Source: MGIIb-Q1 sp964342465
Lineage (GTDB): Archaea > Thermoplasmatota > Poseidoniia > Poseidoniales > Thalassarchaeaceae
Length of the DNA: 64,000 bases
Direction: 5' to 3'
NCBI GenBank assembly: GCA_964342465.1
Contig: CAYFFQ010000001.1
Span: 62,001-126,000 of the forward strand
The notes beneath the pieces were generated by a model, which saw only the letters and a program-made list of their open reading frames with translations, did not search any database and was not told the origin of the DNA. This document shows positions 1 through 9,485 of the stretch, piece after piece. Position 1 is the first letter of the stretch; every line of letters begins with the position of its first letter. Made by a program: the position numbers and the translations under genes.

Positions 1-23
1 TGAACATCACCGCTTTCCATAAA

Positions 24-566
24 TTGATGGCGGAAGCCGAGGGTAAGGGAGCAGCCTCCCAATTCATCATACTCGGAGTAATCGTCATTCAATTAGCTAT
101 CTCCTTTGAAATGTGGTGGATGATTTCAATCGGCATCATCATGTTCATAATAGGTGTGGGAAAACTCGCTGCCAGCAAGGAGCAGGGATTTCTAACAACC
201 ACCGTTCAGGAGATAAATCCATATCTCCCCACCTCCAAAGGTGTTGATTTCCTCGAGACGGTGGTGGGATTTGCCGACAATCCAGACACCGCTCAGATGG
301 CGGTTGGGGCTCAACCGGCCGGAACCCACCCGCGGATGGAGGGCATCTCTTCCGAGGAATTCGCATTTCTCGCTCAGTCATTCCTCGCTGAGGCCAATCA
401 GGGATATTTTGTAAGGAATTCAAATGCGGGAGATTTCATGGGGGACGGTTACGACGAATTCGTCAACCACAAACATGAGAGGATTTTGCCCTTGGCGATG
501 GCCGACCCCGTCGCCAATTGGCACAATCCGGTTGACGAGTGGCAGAATCCCACCCGATATTGGTGA
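24..566 (+). CDS. Small membrane protein, unknown function (possibly 5'-truncated by the window edge)
   Basis: I do not recognise a family. The reading frame is open to the left edge of the window (codons from base 3), so the real start may lie outside; the first usable starts are TTG at 24 and ATG at 27. Residues about 13-50 form two closely spaced hydrophobic helices (FIILGVIVIQLAISF, then MISIGIIMFIIGVGKLA). They are followed by a soluble tail of about 130 residues rich in Asn, Asp, Trp and Pro, ending in WHNPVDEWQNPTRYW. The topology is that of a small hairpin-anchored membrane protein. It is followed by an array of 46-bp repeats and a scaffold gap, so nothing can be said about co-transcription with panB. 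Confidence 0.6.
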   Translation: MMAEAEGKGAASQFIILGVIVIQLAISFEMWWMISIGIIMFIIGVGKLAASKEQGFLTTTVQEINPYLPTSKGVDFLETVVGFADNPDTAQMAVGAQPAGTHPRMEGISSEEFAFLAQSFLAEANQGYFVRNSNAGDFMGDGYDEFVNHKHERILPLAMADPVANWHNPVDEWQNPTRYW

Positions 567-615
567 ACTTCACCCCAAGAATCCCCTATACAGCGTCCAC
601 GAAGGGCGGCCTGTG

Positions 616-860
616 CTCGCCTGCAACGGTTGTGCTGTCTAGCGTGAGAACCTTGTCATGACTCGCCTGCAACGGTTGTGCTGTCTAGCGTGAGAACCTC
701 GTCATGACTCGCCTGCAACGGTTGTGCTTTCTAGCGTGNNNNNNNNNNNNNNNNNNNNNNNNNNNNNNNNNNNNNNNNNNNNNNNNNNNNNNNNNNNNNN
801 NNNNNNNNNNNNNNNNNNNNNNNNNNNNNNNNNNNNNNGTCATGACTCGCCCCGCCACCA
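616..860. repeat. 46-bp tandem repeat array interrupted by a scaffold gap
   Basis: Copies begin at 616, 662 and 708 with an exact 46-bp period and few differences; the shared core reads CTCGCCTGCAACGGTTGTGC. The third copy runs into the 100-N gap, and a partial unit (GTCATGACTCGCC) resumes after it, so the true copy number is unknown. The array lies about 50 bp downstream of the first gene. No coding sequence is visible in 567-1034; the rest holds only the panB upstream region with a GGGGGAG Shine-Dalgarno-like sequence at 1025-1031. Confidence 0.9.
739..838. other. Scaffold gap, 100 N
   Basis: Exactly 100 N bases, the conventional filler for a join of unknown length. It sits inside the 46-bp repeat array, which is probably why the assembly broke here. 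Confidence 0.97.
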
Positions 861-1034
861 TTCGAGAAAATGGAGGGAGAAGGAATAGTTCGCTTCTCGT
901 CGTTCAATTAGATTGTGTTCATAGAATTGCACCTCGCCATCACTAGGCGGGGCGGTTCACTGTCAGCATTGGGGGGAATTGACCATCCGGCGACTTGAAG
1001 CGTGATGTGAACATCGCCACCATCGGGGGAGCAG

Positions 1035-1850
1035 ATGTCAGTAGCAGGCAAGGCGAGAAAAATCACAACTCACACTCTTCAGGAGATGAAGGCTATGGGT
1101 GAGAAGATAACCATGCTGACCGCGTATGACTACTCACTGGCAAAACTCGTCGACGCCGGAGGTGTGGATGTCATTCTCGTCGGCGATTCGGCATCAAATG
1201 TGATGGCTGGAAATGACACTACTGTGCCGATGACCCTCGACCATATGATTTACCACGCAAGTTGCGTCGTGAAGGGGGTGGAACGAGCCCTCATCGTCGT
1301 TGATATGCCGTTCGGAACTTACCAAGGTAACTCGAAATGTGCCCTCGACAGCGCCATTCGCATCATGAAAGAGAGCGGTGGTCACGCGGTAAAATTGGAG
1401 GGCGGTGCAGAGATTGTGGATTCCATAGGGCGTATTCTGACCGCTGGAATACCGGTGATGGGCCATCTCGGACTCACTCCGCAATCCATCTACAAGTTCG
1501 GCACCTACACCGTGCGCGCCCGCGAAGAGGAAGAGGCGGAGAAACTGATCGCCGATGCGAAACTTCTCGAAGAATCGGGTTGCTTCGCTATCGTTCTAGA
1601 AAAGATTCCGGCAGCCTTGGGCAAGCAGGTGAGTGAAGCGATCAACATCCCTACCATCGGCATCGGCGCTGGACCGGATGTCGACGGTCAGGTTCTCGTC
1701 CTGCACGATATGCTCGGTATCACCATGGATTTCTCACCACGGTTTCTGCGCAGATATCTCGACCTCTCTAATCAGATTGAGGGCGCGGTAAATCAATATG
1801 TCGATGATGTGAGAAGTGGCGAATTTCCAAATGTCGATGAGCAGTATTGA
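1035..1850 (+). CDS. panB: 3-methyl-2-oxobutanoate hydroxymethyltransferase (ketopantoate hydroxymethyltransferase)
   Basis: PanB transfers a hydroxymethyl group from 5,10-methylene-THF to 2-oxoisovalerate to give ketopantoate, the first committed step toward pantothenate and CoA. The 271-aa length and collinear motifs match the family (about 265 aa): LVGDSASNVMAG and VVDMPFG carry the two Mg-binding aspartates, VKLEGG the Mg-binding glutamate, and LEKIPA the catalytic glutamate. The ATG is preceded by GGGGGAG at 6-8 nt spacing, supporting this start. PanB uses a methylene-THF donor, which fits the presence of formate-THF ligase elsewhere in the window. No other pantothenate genes are adjacent. 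Confidence 0.96.
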   Translation: MSVAGKARKITTHTLQEMKAMGEKITMLTAYDYSLAKLVDAGGVDVILVGDSASNVMAGNDTTVPMTLDHMIYHASCVVKGVERALIVVDMPFGTYQGNSKCALDSAIRIMKESGGHAVKLEGGAEIVDSIGRILTAGIPVMGHLGLTPQSIYKFGTYTVRAREEEEAEKLIADAKLLEESGCFAIVLEKIPAALGKQVSEAINIPTIGIGAGPDVDGQVLVLHDMLGITMDFSPRFLRRYLDLSNQIEGAVNQYVDDVRSGEFPNVDEQY

Positions 1851-1997
1851 CCCATTTTTCACACCCTCGGTTGACCTCGGGTGGCGCTGAGTTCACCCAC
1901 TCCAACCGACAAAGGCAGTGGGGGATGCTCGCCTCAGCGATTTACATTAGTCTCTTTCTTCCCCCTTCATCGTCGGTGAGTCGAGGCTGGGGTTCAC

Positions 1998-4900
1998 TCA
2001 CTTTACCCGCTCCCACCCCATCGGTCTGAATTCCCAGAGCGAGGGTTTACCGTCTACATCAAAGTACCACCCAGACTCCCCTGGTCGGGTTCCCGGGAGT
2101 GGTTTGAGGACCTCACCATCGTCAGTACAGGGGCCGAGCCCTGGTAGCGGTTCCGACGGGTCTTCATCCCATGAATCCCCCCACTCGCCCCATCCATCAG
2201 ACACTTCAGATGACTCGGTGCGTGCCAACCGAGTTTCTCCATCGTCGCCAGCATCAACTGATTCTTCCGGTTCATCTATTGGCTCTGCAGAGGCGGGTTC
2301 ACCCTCCGTTTGCTCGTCTTCGCCTCCGAGTGCGGCCCCAACAGTTGCGACTTCTGCCTCCCCCTCACTATGGGTGGGTAGAGAACTCTCTCCGGATTCA
2401 ACGGCGAGAGGGGTGCTTTCCGACTCAGAATCCGTAGGTGTGGAAGCGGCTTCGGCAGCGTCAGTTTCGTCACTATCTTCCACTTCCACCGCCCCGTCAT
2501 CCATCGAATCGGTTTCGGCCTTGCGGCCACTGCCGGTGGGCTCGATGTCAGCGTCAGCATAACTCTCCTCTGAATCGCATTCCGCCTCAGTACTGCTTGC
2601 CAGCGCCTCTACACTGTTCTGTTCGCCTTGGTCGGCATCTTCCACATCAGATTCTTCTGACGGGTCTGGGGTAACCTCGTCCACCGGTGCATCAGACGGC
2701 TCTGAAACATCTTCGTCATCCGCATCAGTTGTAGTTGATAGAAGTGACAGTGCATCACCCAACCGTGCTGTCGTATCATTCGTTCGGGCAGTGTCGCCAA
2801 GTAGAGCAGTGGCGGCTATCAGGGGGTCTTGCGCCTGTTGGCGAGGGTGTGTCGGTTGTGCCCCTGTGAGTGGTGCGGTCGCAGACTTTGGTTGGTCGGT
2901 CGGTGGTGACGGCGGAGCGGGCGCAGGCGGGGAGGTGGGTTGGACGGTCGGTGGCGGCGGCGGAGCGGGCGCAGGCGGGGAGGTGGGTTGGACGGCCAAC
3001 GGCGGTGGTGGCGGCGGAGCGGGCGCTGGTGGGGAGGTGGGTTGGACAGCCGATGGCGGTGGCGGCGGCGGAGCGGGCGCAGGCGGGGATGTGGGTTGGA
3101 CGGCCGATGGCGGTGGTGACGGCGGAGCGGGATTGATGCTCTGCGGCGGAAGTGGGGAAGCATTCACCTTGACATGTGCTGCACCCGTCAGGCCGGGGTC
3201 GCCCCACTTGGGTTGGTGAGGTGGTGGTGGGGATGCAGCAGTTACACCCGCCTCCCAGCCATATTCAGATTGGCCGACCTGTTGTTGGTCACCCCAGCCA
3301 TAGCGTCCCTCTGAACGGACGAATACACCGGGCTGGGGATGGGCGGAAGATGAATTGGGGGCGATGCCGGTTCCGAACATGAACGGTGGTGGTGGTGGTG
3401 CCGGCGCCGCCTTCTTCAACGGCTGTTTGAAGAGAATCGAAGGCGGTGGCATCGGTTTAGCCGCGGGGAGTGGAGGCAATTCCCCGTGATTGCCACCCTT
3501 CGGTGATGGTTGTTGAGCCACTTTTCGAAGGCCTATGGCGACATGTCGCTCATCCTTCTCATCTTCCTCTTCGTCATCATCTTCCGCCTCGGCCAACCTC
3601 TTGACTCTCTGATATGAAAAGAGAAGAACGGCGACGATGAGGAGAGCGATTCCACCGGCGGCGAAGGCGACTACATTGGTGCTGGTCCCAAAGATTCCAC
3701 CGAGGAGAATCGGTTGTACATCGATGAAGGCGGTCCCTTCAGCGCCTTCATAACTGACCGTGATGACATGCTGTTCACCGTCGTTTTCCAGACCAAGCCA
3801 CCACCCTCTTTCATCGCAGTATGCCTTGCCTGCGGATGATGTGACGGTCACATCACAGGTCGGTATGGAGACTCCATTTCCGCTGACATCGTAGCCGCTG
3901 ATGACCATCGGCAATTCTTCACCCTGCATTCCTCGCTCAGAGATGGTGATTTCCAAATGGTCCAACATTCCAGGTGTGACATATACTAGAATGGTGTATT
4001 CATCCCCGCCCGCAAAGAGAAGAAGTTGTGTCCAGTTGACCGATGAAGCGTGATAGAGATACTCTCCGGTTCCAGTCGCCGCTTCTATCGTGCCGACTCT
4101 CTCATCCACTTGCCATGTCGTATCATAGGGATGCCACTCTCCCATCACATCCTTTCCCTTCACATGAAGTTCAAGGGTCTCTCCGGTGGTAACTGTGAGA
4201 TACCAGTCGCCGTCGCTGTCGGTGACGTTTATTTCGACGGGTATAGACCACTCTACTTGAACTCGGATGGATGCGGACCTGCCGCCGGAGTCAGCAATCA
4301 GGGTATGCTGACCTACTGTTGTTGGAGTGAAAGTGTGATTGTACTCGTCCAGCGAGGCCGGCATGGAGGCTCCTTCGAGAGTCCAGTTGAAGGTGGCGGT
4401 CTCAACAATGTTGCCGTCGAGGTCGGTAGCAGTCGGATTGAGGTTGATACTATCTCCGGTGAGAATCGTCGAATCGTGGCCGTCGATGGTGACCAGCGAG
4501 ATGGCTCCTACGGTGACTGAGATAATGACATCATCTGACAAGTTGATATGACCCGTTTCAGGACCACTGTAATATCCTCTCACAGTCCAGTTTCCCGGCC
4601 GTGTTCCATCGAATGTGGCAGTGGTTCCAACTACGGATAGCCAATTCTGTGCCTGCGTGGCTAAGGCGCTCCAAGTACCCGTGACCGGAACTAGATTGCC
4701 GGCTCGGTCGGTGACAGCCATCGTCATTGTGGCGGATTCATCAGCGGTGATGGAGGTGCGGTCAACATCGATTATCAATGCCGTCCCCACGCCCCTGCTG
4801 ACATTCACCTGCCACTGGGCGGTGAATCCCGAGGCTGTCACCTCAATCGTATGATTACCAATTGAAGCAGGAGTCCACACCGCAGGTTGTCCTGGCAGTG

Positions 4901-5456
4901 CATGAAGGTTGGAGCCGGCCGGAATGGTCCATCCCGAACTGGGGACGAACATCGTGCCATTGTTCCCATGCAGGTCATATTCAATCACATCGAAAAGAAC
5001 CACATCATCCGCTGTGAGATTGACCTTGTTCCCGACCAATTCAATCTGCTGAGTCGCCCCCATGGTGACGATGACATCGACGGAGACGGTAACTTCAGCA
5101 GCACAGGCGTAGACGGTGTGATTGCCTATTGATGTCGGGTAATAAATCGCCTCACCGCCACCCTGTGCCACAATACTGCCATCGCTGACACTCCAGTCGG
5201 GTGAACCACCGAGTGGGATGCCATCGGAATCGTAGAGGGTGGCGTTGAATACTCTGCTTTGGTCGGCCGGAAGGGTTACCGGGCCGGGTGGGAGAATGGT
5301 GATTGAATCTGTGTTGGCGGGACCCCCACAGACCCTTCCCGTAGCATCGCCATAGGCGTTCTCATCGGGTACGAACCCTTCATCCACAAAGGTGGTGACA
5401 CTTGTCAGAGTGAGGGCGCACGAGACAAACAGCGCCAAGACCATTTCACTCCGCAT
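1998..5456 (-). CDS. Ig-like-repeat surface protein with one membrane helix and a proline-rich and acidic cytosolic tail
   Basis: This is the third gene of a leftward operon of three paralogues; its ATG lies 3 bp after the stop of the preceding gene. A signal peptide (MRSEMVLALFVSCALTL) is followed by about six Ig-like (Big_2/invasin-like) modules up to residue ~580, each with the signature of a TADDV/ADES segment, a D.xGN turn and a closing GNHT/GQHT strand. A membrane helix lies at ~595-617 (VVAFAAGGIALLIVAVLLFSY). The inside half starts KRLAEAEDDDEEED, then has proline-rich repeats at ~772-859, a long Glu/Asp/Ser tract, and a C-terminal GWYFDVDGKPSLWEF element resembling DUF2510. This indicates an outside stalk anchored at the C-terminus with an unusually long intracellular part. 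The ligand is unknown; adhesion is an inference. Confidence 0.88.
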   Translation of the reverse strand: MRSEMVLALFVSCALTLTSVTTFVDEGFVPDENAYGDATGRVCGGPANTDSITILPPGPVTLPADQSRVFNATLYDSDGIPLGGSPDWSVSDGSIVAQGGGEAIYYPTSIGNHTVYACAAEVTVSVDVIVTMGATQQIELVGNKVNLTADDVVLFDVIEYDLHGNNGTMFVPSSGWTIPAGSNLHALPGQPAVWTPASIGNHTIEVTASGFTAQWQVNVSRGVGTALIIDVDRTSITADESATMTMAVTDRAGNLVPVTGTWSALATQAQNWLSVVGTTATFDGTRPGNWTVRGYYSGPETGHINLSDDVIISVTVGAISLVTIDGHDSTILTGDSINLNPTATDLDGNIVETATFNWTLEGASMPASLDEYNHTFTPTTVGQHTLIADSGGRSASIRVQVEWSIPVEINVTDSDGDWYLTVTTGETLELHVKGKDVMGEWHPYDTTWQVDERVGTIEAATGTGEYLYHASSVNWTQLLLFAGGDEYTILVYVTPGMLDHLEITISERGMQGEELPMVISGYDVSGNGVSIPTCDVTVTSSAGKAYCDERGWWLGLENDGEQHVITVSYEGAEGTAFIDVQPILLGGIFGTSTNVVAFAAGGIALLIVAVLLFSYQRVKRLAEAEDDDEEEDEKDERHVAIGLRKVAQQPSPKGGNHGELPPLPAAKPMPPPSILFKQPLKKAAPAPPPPPFMFGTGIAPNSSSAHPQPGVFVRSEGRYGWGDQQQVGQSEYGWEAGVTAASPPPPHQPKWGDPGLTGAAHVKVNASPLPPQSINPAPPSPPPSAVQPTSPPAPAPPPPPPSAVQPTSPPAPAPPPPPPLAVQPTSPPAPAPPPPPTVQPTSPPAPAPPSPPTDQPKSATAPLTGAQPTHPRQQAQDPLIAATALLGDTARTNDTTARLGDALSLLSTTTDADDEDVSEPSDAPVDEVTPDPSEESDVEDADQGEQNSVEALASSTEAECDSEESYADADIEPTGSGRKAETDSMDDGAVEVEDSDETDAAEAASTPTDSESESTPLAVESGESSLPTHSEGEAEVATVGAALGGEDEQTEGEPASAEPIDEPEESVDAGDDGETRLARTESSEVSDGWGEWGDSWDEDPSEPLPGLGPCTDDGEVLKPLPGTRPGESGWYFDVDGKPSLWEFRPMGWERVK
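2911..3130 (-). repeat. In-gene proline-rich repeat, 48-54 bp period
   Basis: Five units each begin GGCGGAGCGG on the plus strand at 2911, 2959, 3013, 3067 and 3121, i.e. periods of 48, 54, 54 and 54 bp. On the coding strand they encode 16-18-residue blocks of PPPPPPxAVQPTSPPAPA type. All periods are multiples of three, so copy-number changes keep the frame. The glycine-rich reading on the plus strand is only a shadow. Confidence 0.9.
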
Positions 5457-5459
5457 CGC

Positions 5460-8400
5460 TCATCCCGTCCTCTGCCATGTGCCATCGTCGTCGATTTCCC
5501 AACGGGAGGGATTTCCTGCACCGTCGAGATACCAACCCGCCTCTCCTTGAGTGGTCCCCGGCATCGCCTTCATCACTACTCTCTCGCCCACATCAGTGGA
5601 GCCACCTGCTCTGCTCCTCGCACTCGTTTCGGCCGTTTGGTCTGCTTGGTCTGCTTGGCCCGCTAGACCCGTTTGGTCTGCTTGGCCTGCTAGGTCTGTC
5701 CCCTTGGTAGGAACTGCTTCGCTCGCTTGGCCCGTCTGGGATGCTTGGCCCGCTAGACCCGTCTGGGATGCTTGACCCGCTAGACCCGTCTGGGATGCTT
5801 GACCCGCTAGACCCGTCTGGCCCACTTGGCCCACTTGATAATCGGAGTCGTTCGATTGACCAGTAGTTGTACCTGAGGGTGTCGAGGCGTCGGCCGACGG
5901 ATTTCTCACCGATTGGTCGTAGACCTGTTCGTAGGAGGCTATCTGCTCATCGCTCCAGCCCTGACTCCTTCCCCAAGCCCAGACCTGCTCTGTGGTCCAT
6001 GTCTCACGTGGGGGTTTCTCCACCTCCTGCTCAGTAGTCGCTCTCTCTGGCCCAACATCCTCTCTCTCATCGTCTATTCTCGTCTCCTTGGTGAACTGTT
6101 CTGTGGGGACAGGCGTGAAGTTGGAGGACTGTGGTGACTCAGCGGGCTGATGTCCGCCTACCACTGCCGGGTGGAGAGCGGCGCTGTTCGGTTCATTCCC
6201 CGATTGTATGGTGTTGGATGGGTTCATGTAGGCTTGCTGAGCCTGTTGGTAGCCTTGCCATCCTGACTGAGAGGGTAGTCCGGTCGTCTGTCGATTGGCC
6301 CGCATCCGCTTCCGAGTTCTCTTCGAAGGGCGGTATCCCGCCATCAAATCCATCTTCCACGCATCGCTTTCTTTCTCTCTCTCTCTCAGTGCTTCATGTC
6401 TGAGCCGCTCCTCGACACTCCGTCTTCTCAAGATGATGATGAGGAGCAGGAAGAGGGTGGTGACAACAGCGATTCCTGCCCACAAAGAGGTTGCGAGATT
6501 GGAATCCCCGAAGGCTCGGAACGGGTCTGGTGAGACATCGAGAAACGCCTCGCCACCGGCGCTGTTGTAGGTGGCGGTTACTTTCTGCTGGTCGCCTGAG
6601 TTTTTCAGATAGATGTTCCAATAACCACCCGAAGAATGGCCGATGATACCGGCGCTGCTGGTGATGGTGACATCATCGGGGTTGACCTCGACCCGATTGC
6701 CGCCATAGTCGTAGCCTCGCAGTTCGATTTCGATGACCTCTCCGGTCTTCACTTCAATCCTTTCGGGAACCACCTCGACGGCAACGACATCTCCCACCTG
6801 AACAACCACAGACATGCTGCCATCTGCCAAGCCAGAAGAATAACTCAGTCGGTGAGTACCGGCGACAACACCTCTGACGAGATACTCCCCCGCCCGCGTC
6901 CCGTTGGTCAGGTCAACCGCTCCATAGGGAATATCCCATACCACATCCGTCCCGAAGACATTACCATCCAAGTCACTCGCTCGCACTTCAAATTGGGCGA
7001 CCTCTCCACTCTTCACAGCCACTCCCTGAGGGGGTAGGACCTCCAGTGTGTGTGCTATTCCCGGAGTCACATCCATTCCTATCGAGGCGTAGACTCCCGC
7101 CGCTTCGACGGAGATCTCGTGATGCCCCGCTCGTGAAGGATACCAGACCCCTCCGTTGTCACGAATCTCTCCTGTTCGGTCTAGAGAGGAACCATCGTGT
7201 TCGAAGGACCAGTTTGCGAGGACACCGTGTATCATGTTTCCATCTTCATCGTACATCTCCACGGCGAAGTCGTGATAGCCATCTGCTGAAACCTGCATCC
7301 CGTTTCCGGCGAGGCTTATGCTGGCCAATGAGCCTGAGACCACCTCGATGGTAAGGAATTGGGTGAAACTGTTGTTGCCATCGATGTGTACGGCGCGAAC
7401 GGTCCAGTTGCCGACCGTCGCCCCGCTGAAGTAGACCCCCTCGCTGGTCTGAGAGAGCGAGGGGGTGGCTACGGGTTCCATCGCTTCCCAGATGGAGTCA
7501 ACCTGCCAGCGATTGCCCTTGGAATCCTCTGCCAGCGTGACTAGTTCGATGACCGCATCAGCGCTAATTTGAGTCGATACACTTGAGACGAGGATGCTGT
7601 CCACAGAGCCATGCACCACCGTGATGCTTGCGTTTGCCCACTCGTCTTCGACATGCACGCTGACTTGCCAAACTCCCTCTCTGCGAGGAATCCATTCGAC
7701 TCCTGCTGGAGTCATGCGGAAATTCCCATCTTCTGCCGTCCAGTTTGAGATGGGGATTCGCACGGCGACGACGTTTCCCATCACATCAAGCCAATTCACA
7801 GTCAGGGGAACGGCCATATCCGCGGGCTGACTTCCGTTCGGCACCACCAATTCGATGGTCGAGAGGGCGCCAGCGGTGACCTCGATGTCTGCGAAGCCTT
7901 TGGCACCGCTGGTTGCGTTGGCAAAGACTCTCCACATCCCGACCGCATCACCGGTGTAGACCCCCACTCCGTCGACCTGTCCACTTTCAGTCTCCCATTG
8001 GATTGAGCCTGCAGCGGTTGGCGGAAGTGGGTTTCCGAGTCGGTCGGTGACCGAATAGATGAGGGGAATCTGCTGTCCGGAGGCGACAGTCAGATTCTCT
8101 TCAAATGAGATGTTGGTGGCGCTGCCGGCTGAGACGGTGACCACCGCCGTGGCGTAGAGGTTCTGCCACATCACCGTGACGACATCACCACCAACCTGTG
8201 CCGGCTCATAGAAGCCGGTCTCATTGACAGTTCCTTTGTCAGCATACCATGTCAGCGCAGAATCAACGATGCTGTTGCCATGCGCATCTACAAATGTGAA
8301 ATTGAACTGATGGCTGTCGTCAATCGTCAATTCTAGGGTCTTCGATACGAGTTCGAGAGTGGCTGGAGCACCGGGTGTGACCTGTAATGGAAGGCTCCCC

Positions 8401-9371
8401 ACAACCCCGCCTATTTCCGCTTCGATGGTGACCACACCAGCGATGTCAGGGGTGAAGAGGCCACCTCCGTCAATTGCACCACTATTCGCAGACCATACTG
8501 GAGTAGCCGCCAATGTATCTCCCCTGCCGCTCCTCGCCTGCGCGCTCAAAGTCAACTGATTGTCGGCGTCGATTCGGTGCGGTGTCTTGGGGAAGACATC
8601 CACCCAGGCGATTGAAGTCGAGGGAGTGGATACACCCCATGTGTAGGTAATGTTCAGTCGTGGTCGCTCGGAGGCGAATACATATTCACTGGAACGGAAT
8701 ACCACCCACTCCTCACCCCATGCCGCCCCGGTCAACAGAATCGATGCGGACGGGTCCATTCCGGTGCGGTATCGATAATGTGCGGTATTGAGGGCTCTGG
8801 TGATGTCCAACTCCAGCCATGGAGAGTTGTTGAGCAGAGTAACCTCATCCATCAGACCTCCAGAATCCTGATTTCCAAGTGCCCCACCCACTGCCCAGTC
8901 ACCCCAAGTCGTGGTGTTCGCCTCCCAAGTCTCATCGTAGGCCACCCACGAGCGCACGGTTGGAGTTCCGTTTGCCTGTTTCACATTCAGAGCGAGAGTT
9001 GCTTGGGTGATGGTGACATTGTCGTGGAATCCAGATTGAGCGAGGTCTATTCCGAACATCGTGTTCCATCTGCTGCTGGAAGAGGATGAGAATCCGACCC
9101 GAAGTTCGTCATCAGTGCCATAATTTGTGGTCGTCTGGGCGGCGCTGAGCCAAGTGTCCTGTATACCGGAATCACCGGCAGGACCGACGAAGAAAGAATC
9201 TGTGGCGCTGCCGTTGCCGTGGTCGGTGTGGGTGGAGTCGGTTGCGGTTGGGGGGCCATTGGCATGATTCTCCCAATCCGTGCTCAGTTCTGCGCCTTGG
9301 GGGGAGACGATGCTGGCGAAAACACTCATCATCAAGATGAGAAAAAGGCTCTTCGCACCGACTCCTGACAT
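5460..9371 (-). CDS. DNRLRE/Ig-like surface protein with membrane anchor and Q/A/G-repeat cytosolic tail
   Basis: Second gene of the three-paralogue operon, 1303 aa. After a signal peptide (SLFLILMMSVFASIVS) comes one DNRLRE module at ~65-245: opening DTWLSAAQTTTNYGTDDELR, closing RSSEYVFASERPRLNITYTW. About seven Ig-like modules then run to ~950. The last one before the membrane (YDYGGNRVEVNPDDVTITSS) is clearly homologous to the corresponding module of the two neighbours. A membrane helix at ~960-982 (WAGIAVVTTLFLLLIIIL) is followed by a basic stretch, a W-rich segment (TTEQVWAWGRSQGWSDEQI), nine-residue QTGLAGQAS repeats and a terminal DUF2510-like GWYLDGAGNPSRWEI. Function is inferred to be cell-surface attachment with an internal tail of unknown role. 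Confidence 0.88.
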   Translation of the reverse strand: MSGVGAKSLFLILMMSVFASIVSPQGAELSTDWENHANGPPTATDSTHTDHGNGSATDSFFVGPAGDSGIQDTWLSAAQTTTNYGTDDELRVGFSSSSSSRWNTMFGIDLAQSGFHDNVTITQATLALNVKQANGTPTVRSWVAYDETWEANTTTWGDWAVGGALGNQDSGGLMDEVTLLNNSPWLELDITRALNTAHYRYRTGMDPSASILLTGAAWGEEWVVFRSSEYVFASERPRLNITYTWGVSTPSTSIAWVDVFPKTPHRIDADNQLTLSAQARSGRGDTLAATPVWSANSGAIDGGGLFTPDIAGVVTIEAEIGGVVGSLPLQVTPGAPATLELVSKTLELTIDDSHQFNFTFVDAHGNSIVDSALTWYADKGTVNETGFYEPAQVGGDVVTVMWQNLYATAVVTVSAGSATNISFEENLTVASGQQIPLIYSVTDRLGNPLPPTAAGSIQWETESGQVDGVGVYTGDAVGMWRVFANATSGAKGFADIEVTAGALSTIELVVPNGSQPADMAVPLTVNWLDVMGNVVAVRIPISNWTAEDGNFRMTPAGVEWIPRREGVWQVSVHVEDEWANASITVVHGSVDSILVSSVSTQISADAVIELVTLAEDSKGNRWQVDSIWEAMEPVATPSLSQTSEGVYFSGATVGNWTVRAVHIDGNNSFTQFLTIEVVSGSLASISLAGNGMQVSADGYHDFAVEMYDEDGNMIHGVLANWSFEHDGSSLDRTGEIRDNGGVWYPSRAGHHEISVEAAGVYASIGMDVTPGIAHTLEVLPPQGVAVKSGEVAQFEVRASDLDGNVFGTDVVWDIPYGAVDLTNGTRAGEYLVRGVVAGTHRLSYSSGLADGSMSVVVQVGDVVAVEVVPERIEVKTGEVIEIELRGYDYGGNRVEVNPDDVTITSSAGIIGHSSGGYWNIYLKNSGDQQKVTATYNSAGGEAFLDVSPDPFRAFGDSNLATSLWAGIAVVTTLFLLLIIILRRRSVEERLRHEALREREKESDAWKMDLMAGYRPSKRTRKRMRANRQTTGLPSQSGWQGYQQAQQAYMNPSNTIQSGNEPNSAALHPAVVGGHQPAESPQSSNFTPVPTEQFTKETRIDDEREDVGPERATTEQEVEKPPRETWTTEQVWAWGRSQGWSDEQIASYEQVYDQSVRNPSADASTPSGTTTGQSNDSDYQVGQVGQTGLAGQASQTGLAGQASQTGLAGQASQTGQASEAVPTKGTDLAGQADQTGLAGQADQADQTAETSARSRAGGSTDVGERVVMKAMPGTTQGEAGWYLDGAGNPSRWEIDDDGTWQRTG
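5637..5830 (-). repeat. In-gene 27-bp-class repeat encoding QTGLAGQAS blocks
   Basis: The tail of the 1303-aa protein contains repeated nonapeptides of QTGLAGQAS type with shortened variants (QADQTGLAG). The repeats are intracellular by topology. The other tandem repeats of this operon differ in sequence but occupy the same place, between the membrane helix and the C-terminal tryptophan motif. Confidence 0.85.
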
Positions 9372-9432
9372 GGCTACGCCTCAACGGTGAGACTCCGCTT
9401 CCCTCATCAATCATCCCCCGTCTGGATTGCAT

Positions 9433-9467
9433 AGGTGTCTCTCTAGAGACACCTCATCTTGAGGTGT
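9433..9467 (-). promoter_or_regulatory. Two overlapping, mutually exclusive hairpins after the 3035-aa gene
   Basis: On the plus strand AGGTGTCTCT (9433-9442) is a perfect inverted repeat of AGAGACACCT (9445-9454), and ACACCTCA (9449-9456) is a perfect inverted repeat of TGAGGTGT (9460-9467). The shared ACACCT arm can pair with only one partner. In the direction of transcription the element starts 19 nt after the stop of the 3035-aa gene and lies in the 114-bp gap before the 1303-aa gene. It has no U-tract. It may attenuate, process or stabilise the operon message. Confidence 0.55.
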
Positions 9468-9485
9468 GATAGGGGGGGCGATGTT

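Noticed and set aside
2791..3219. Glycine-rich open frame on the plus strand
   Set aside because: It is the antisense shadow of the proline-rich repeats in the leftward surface protein.
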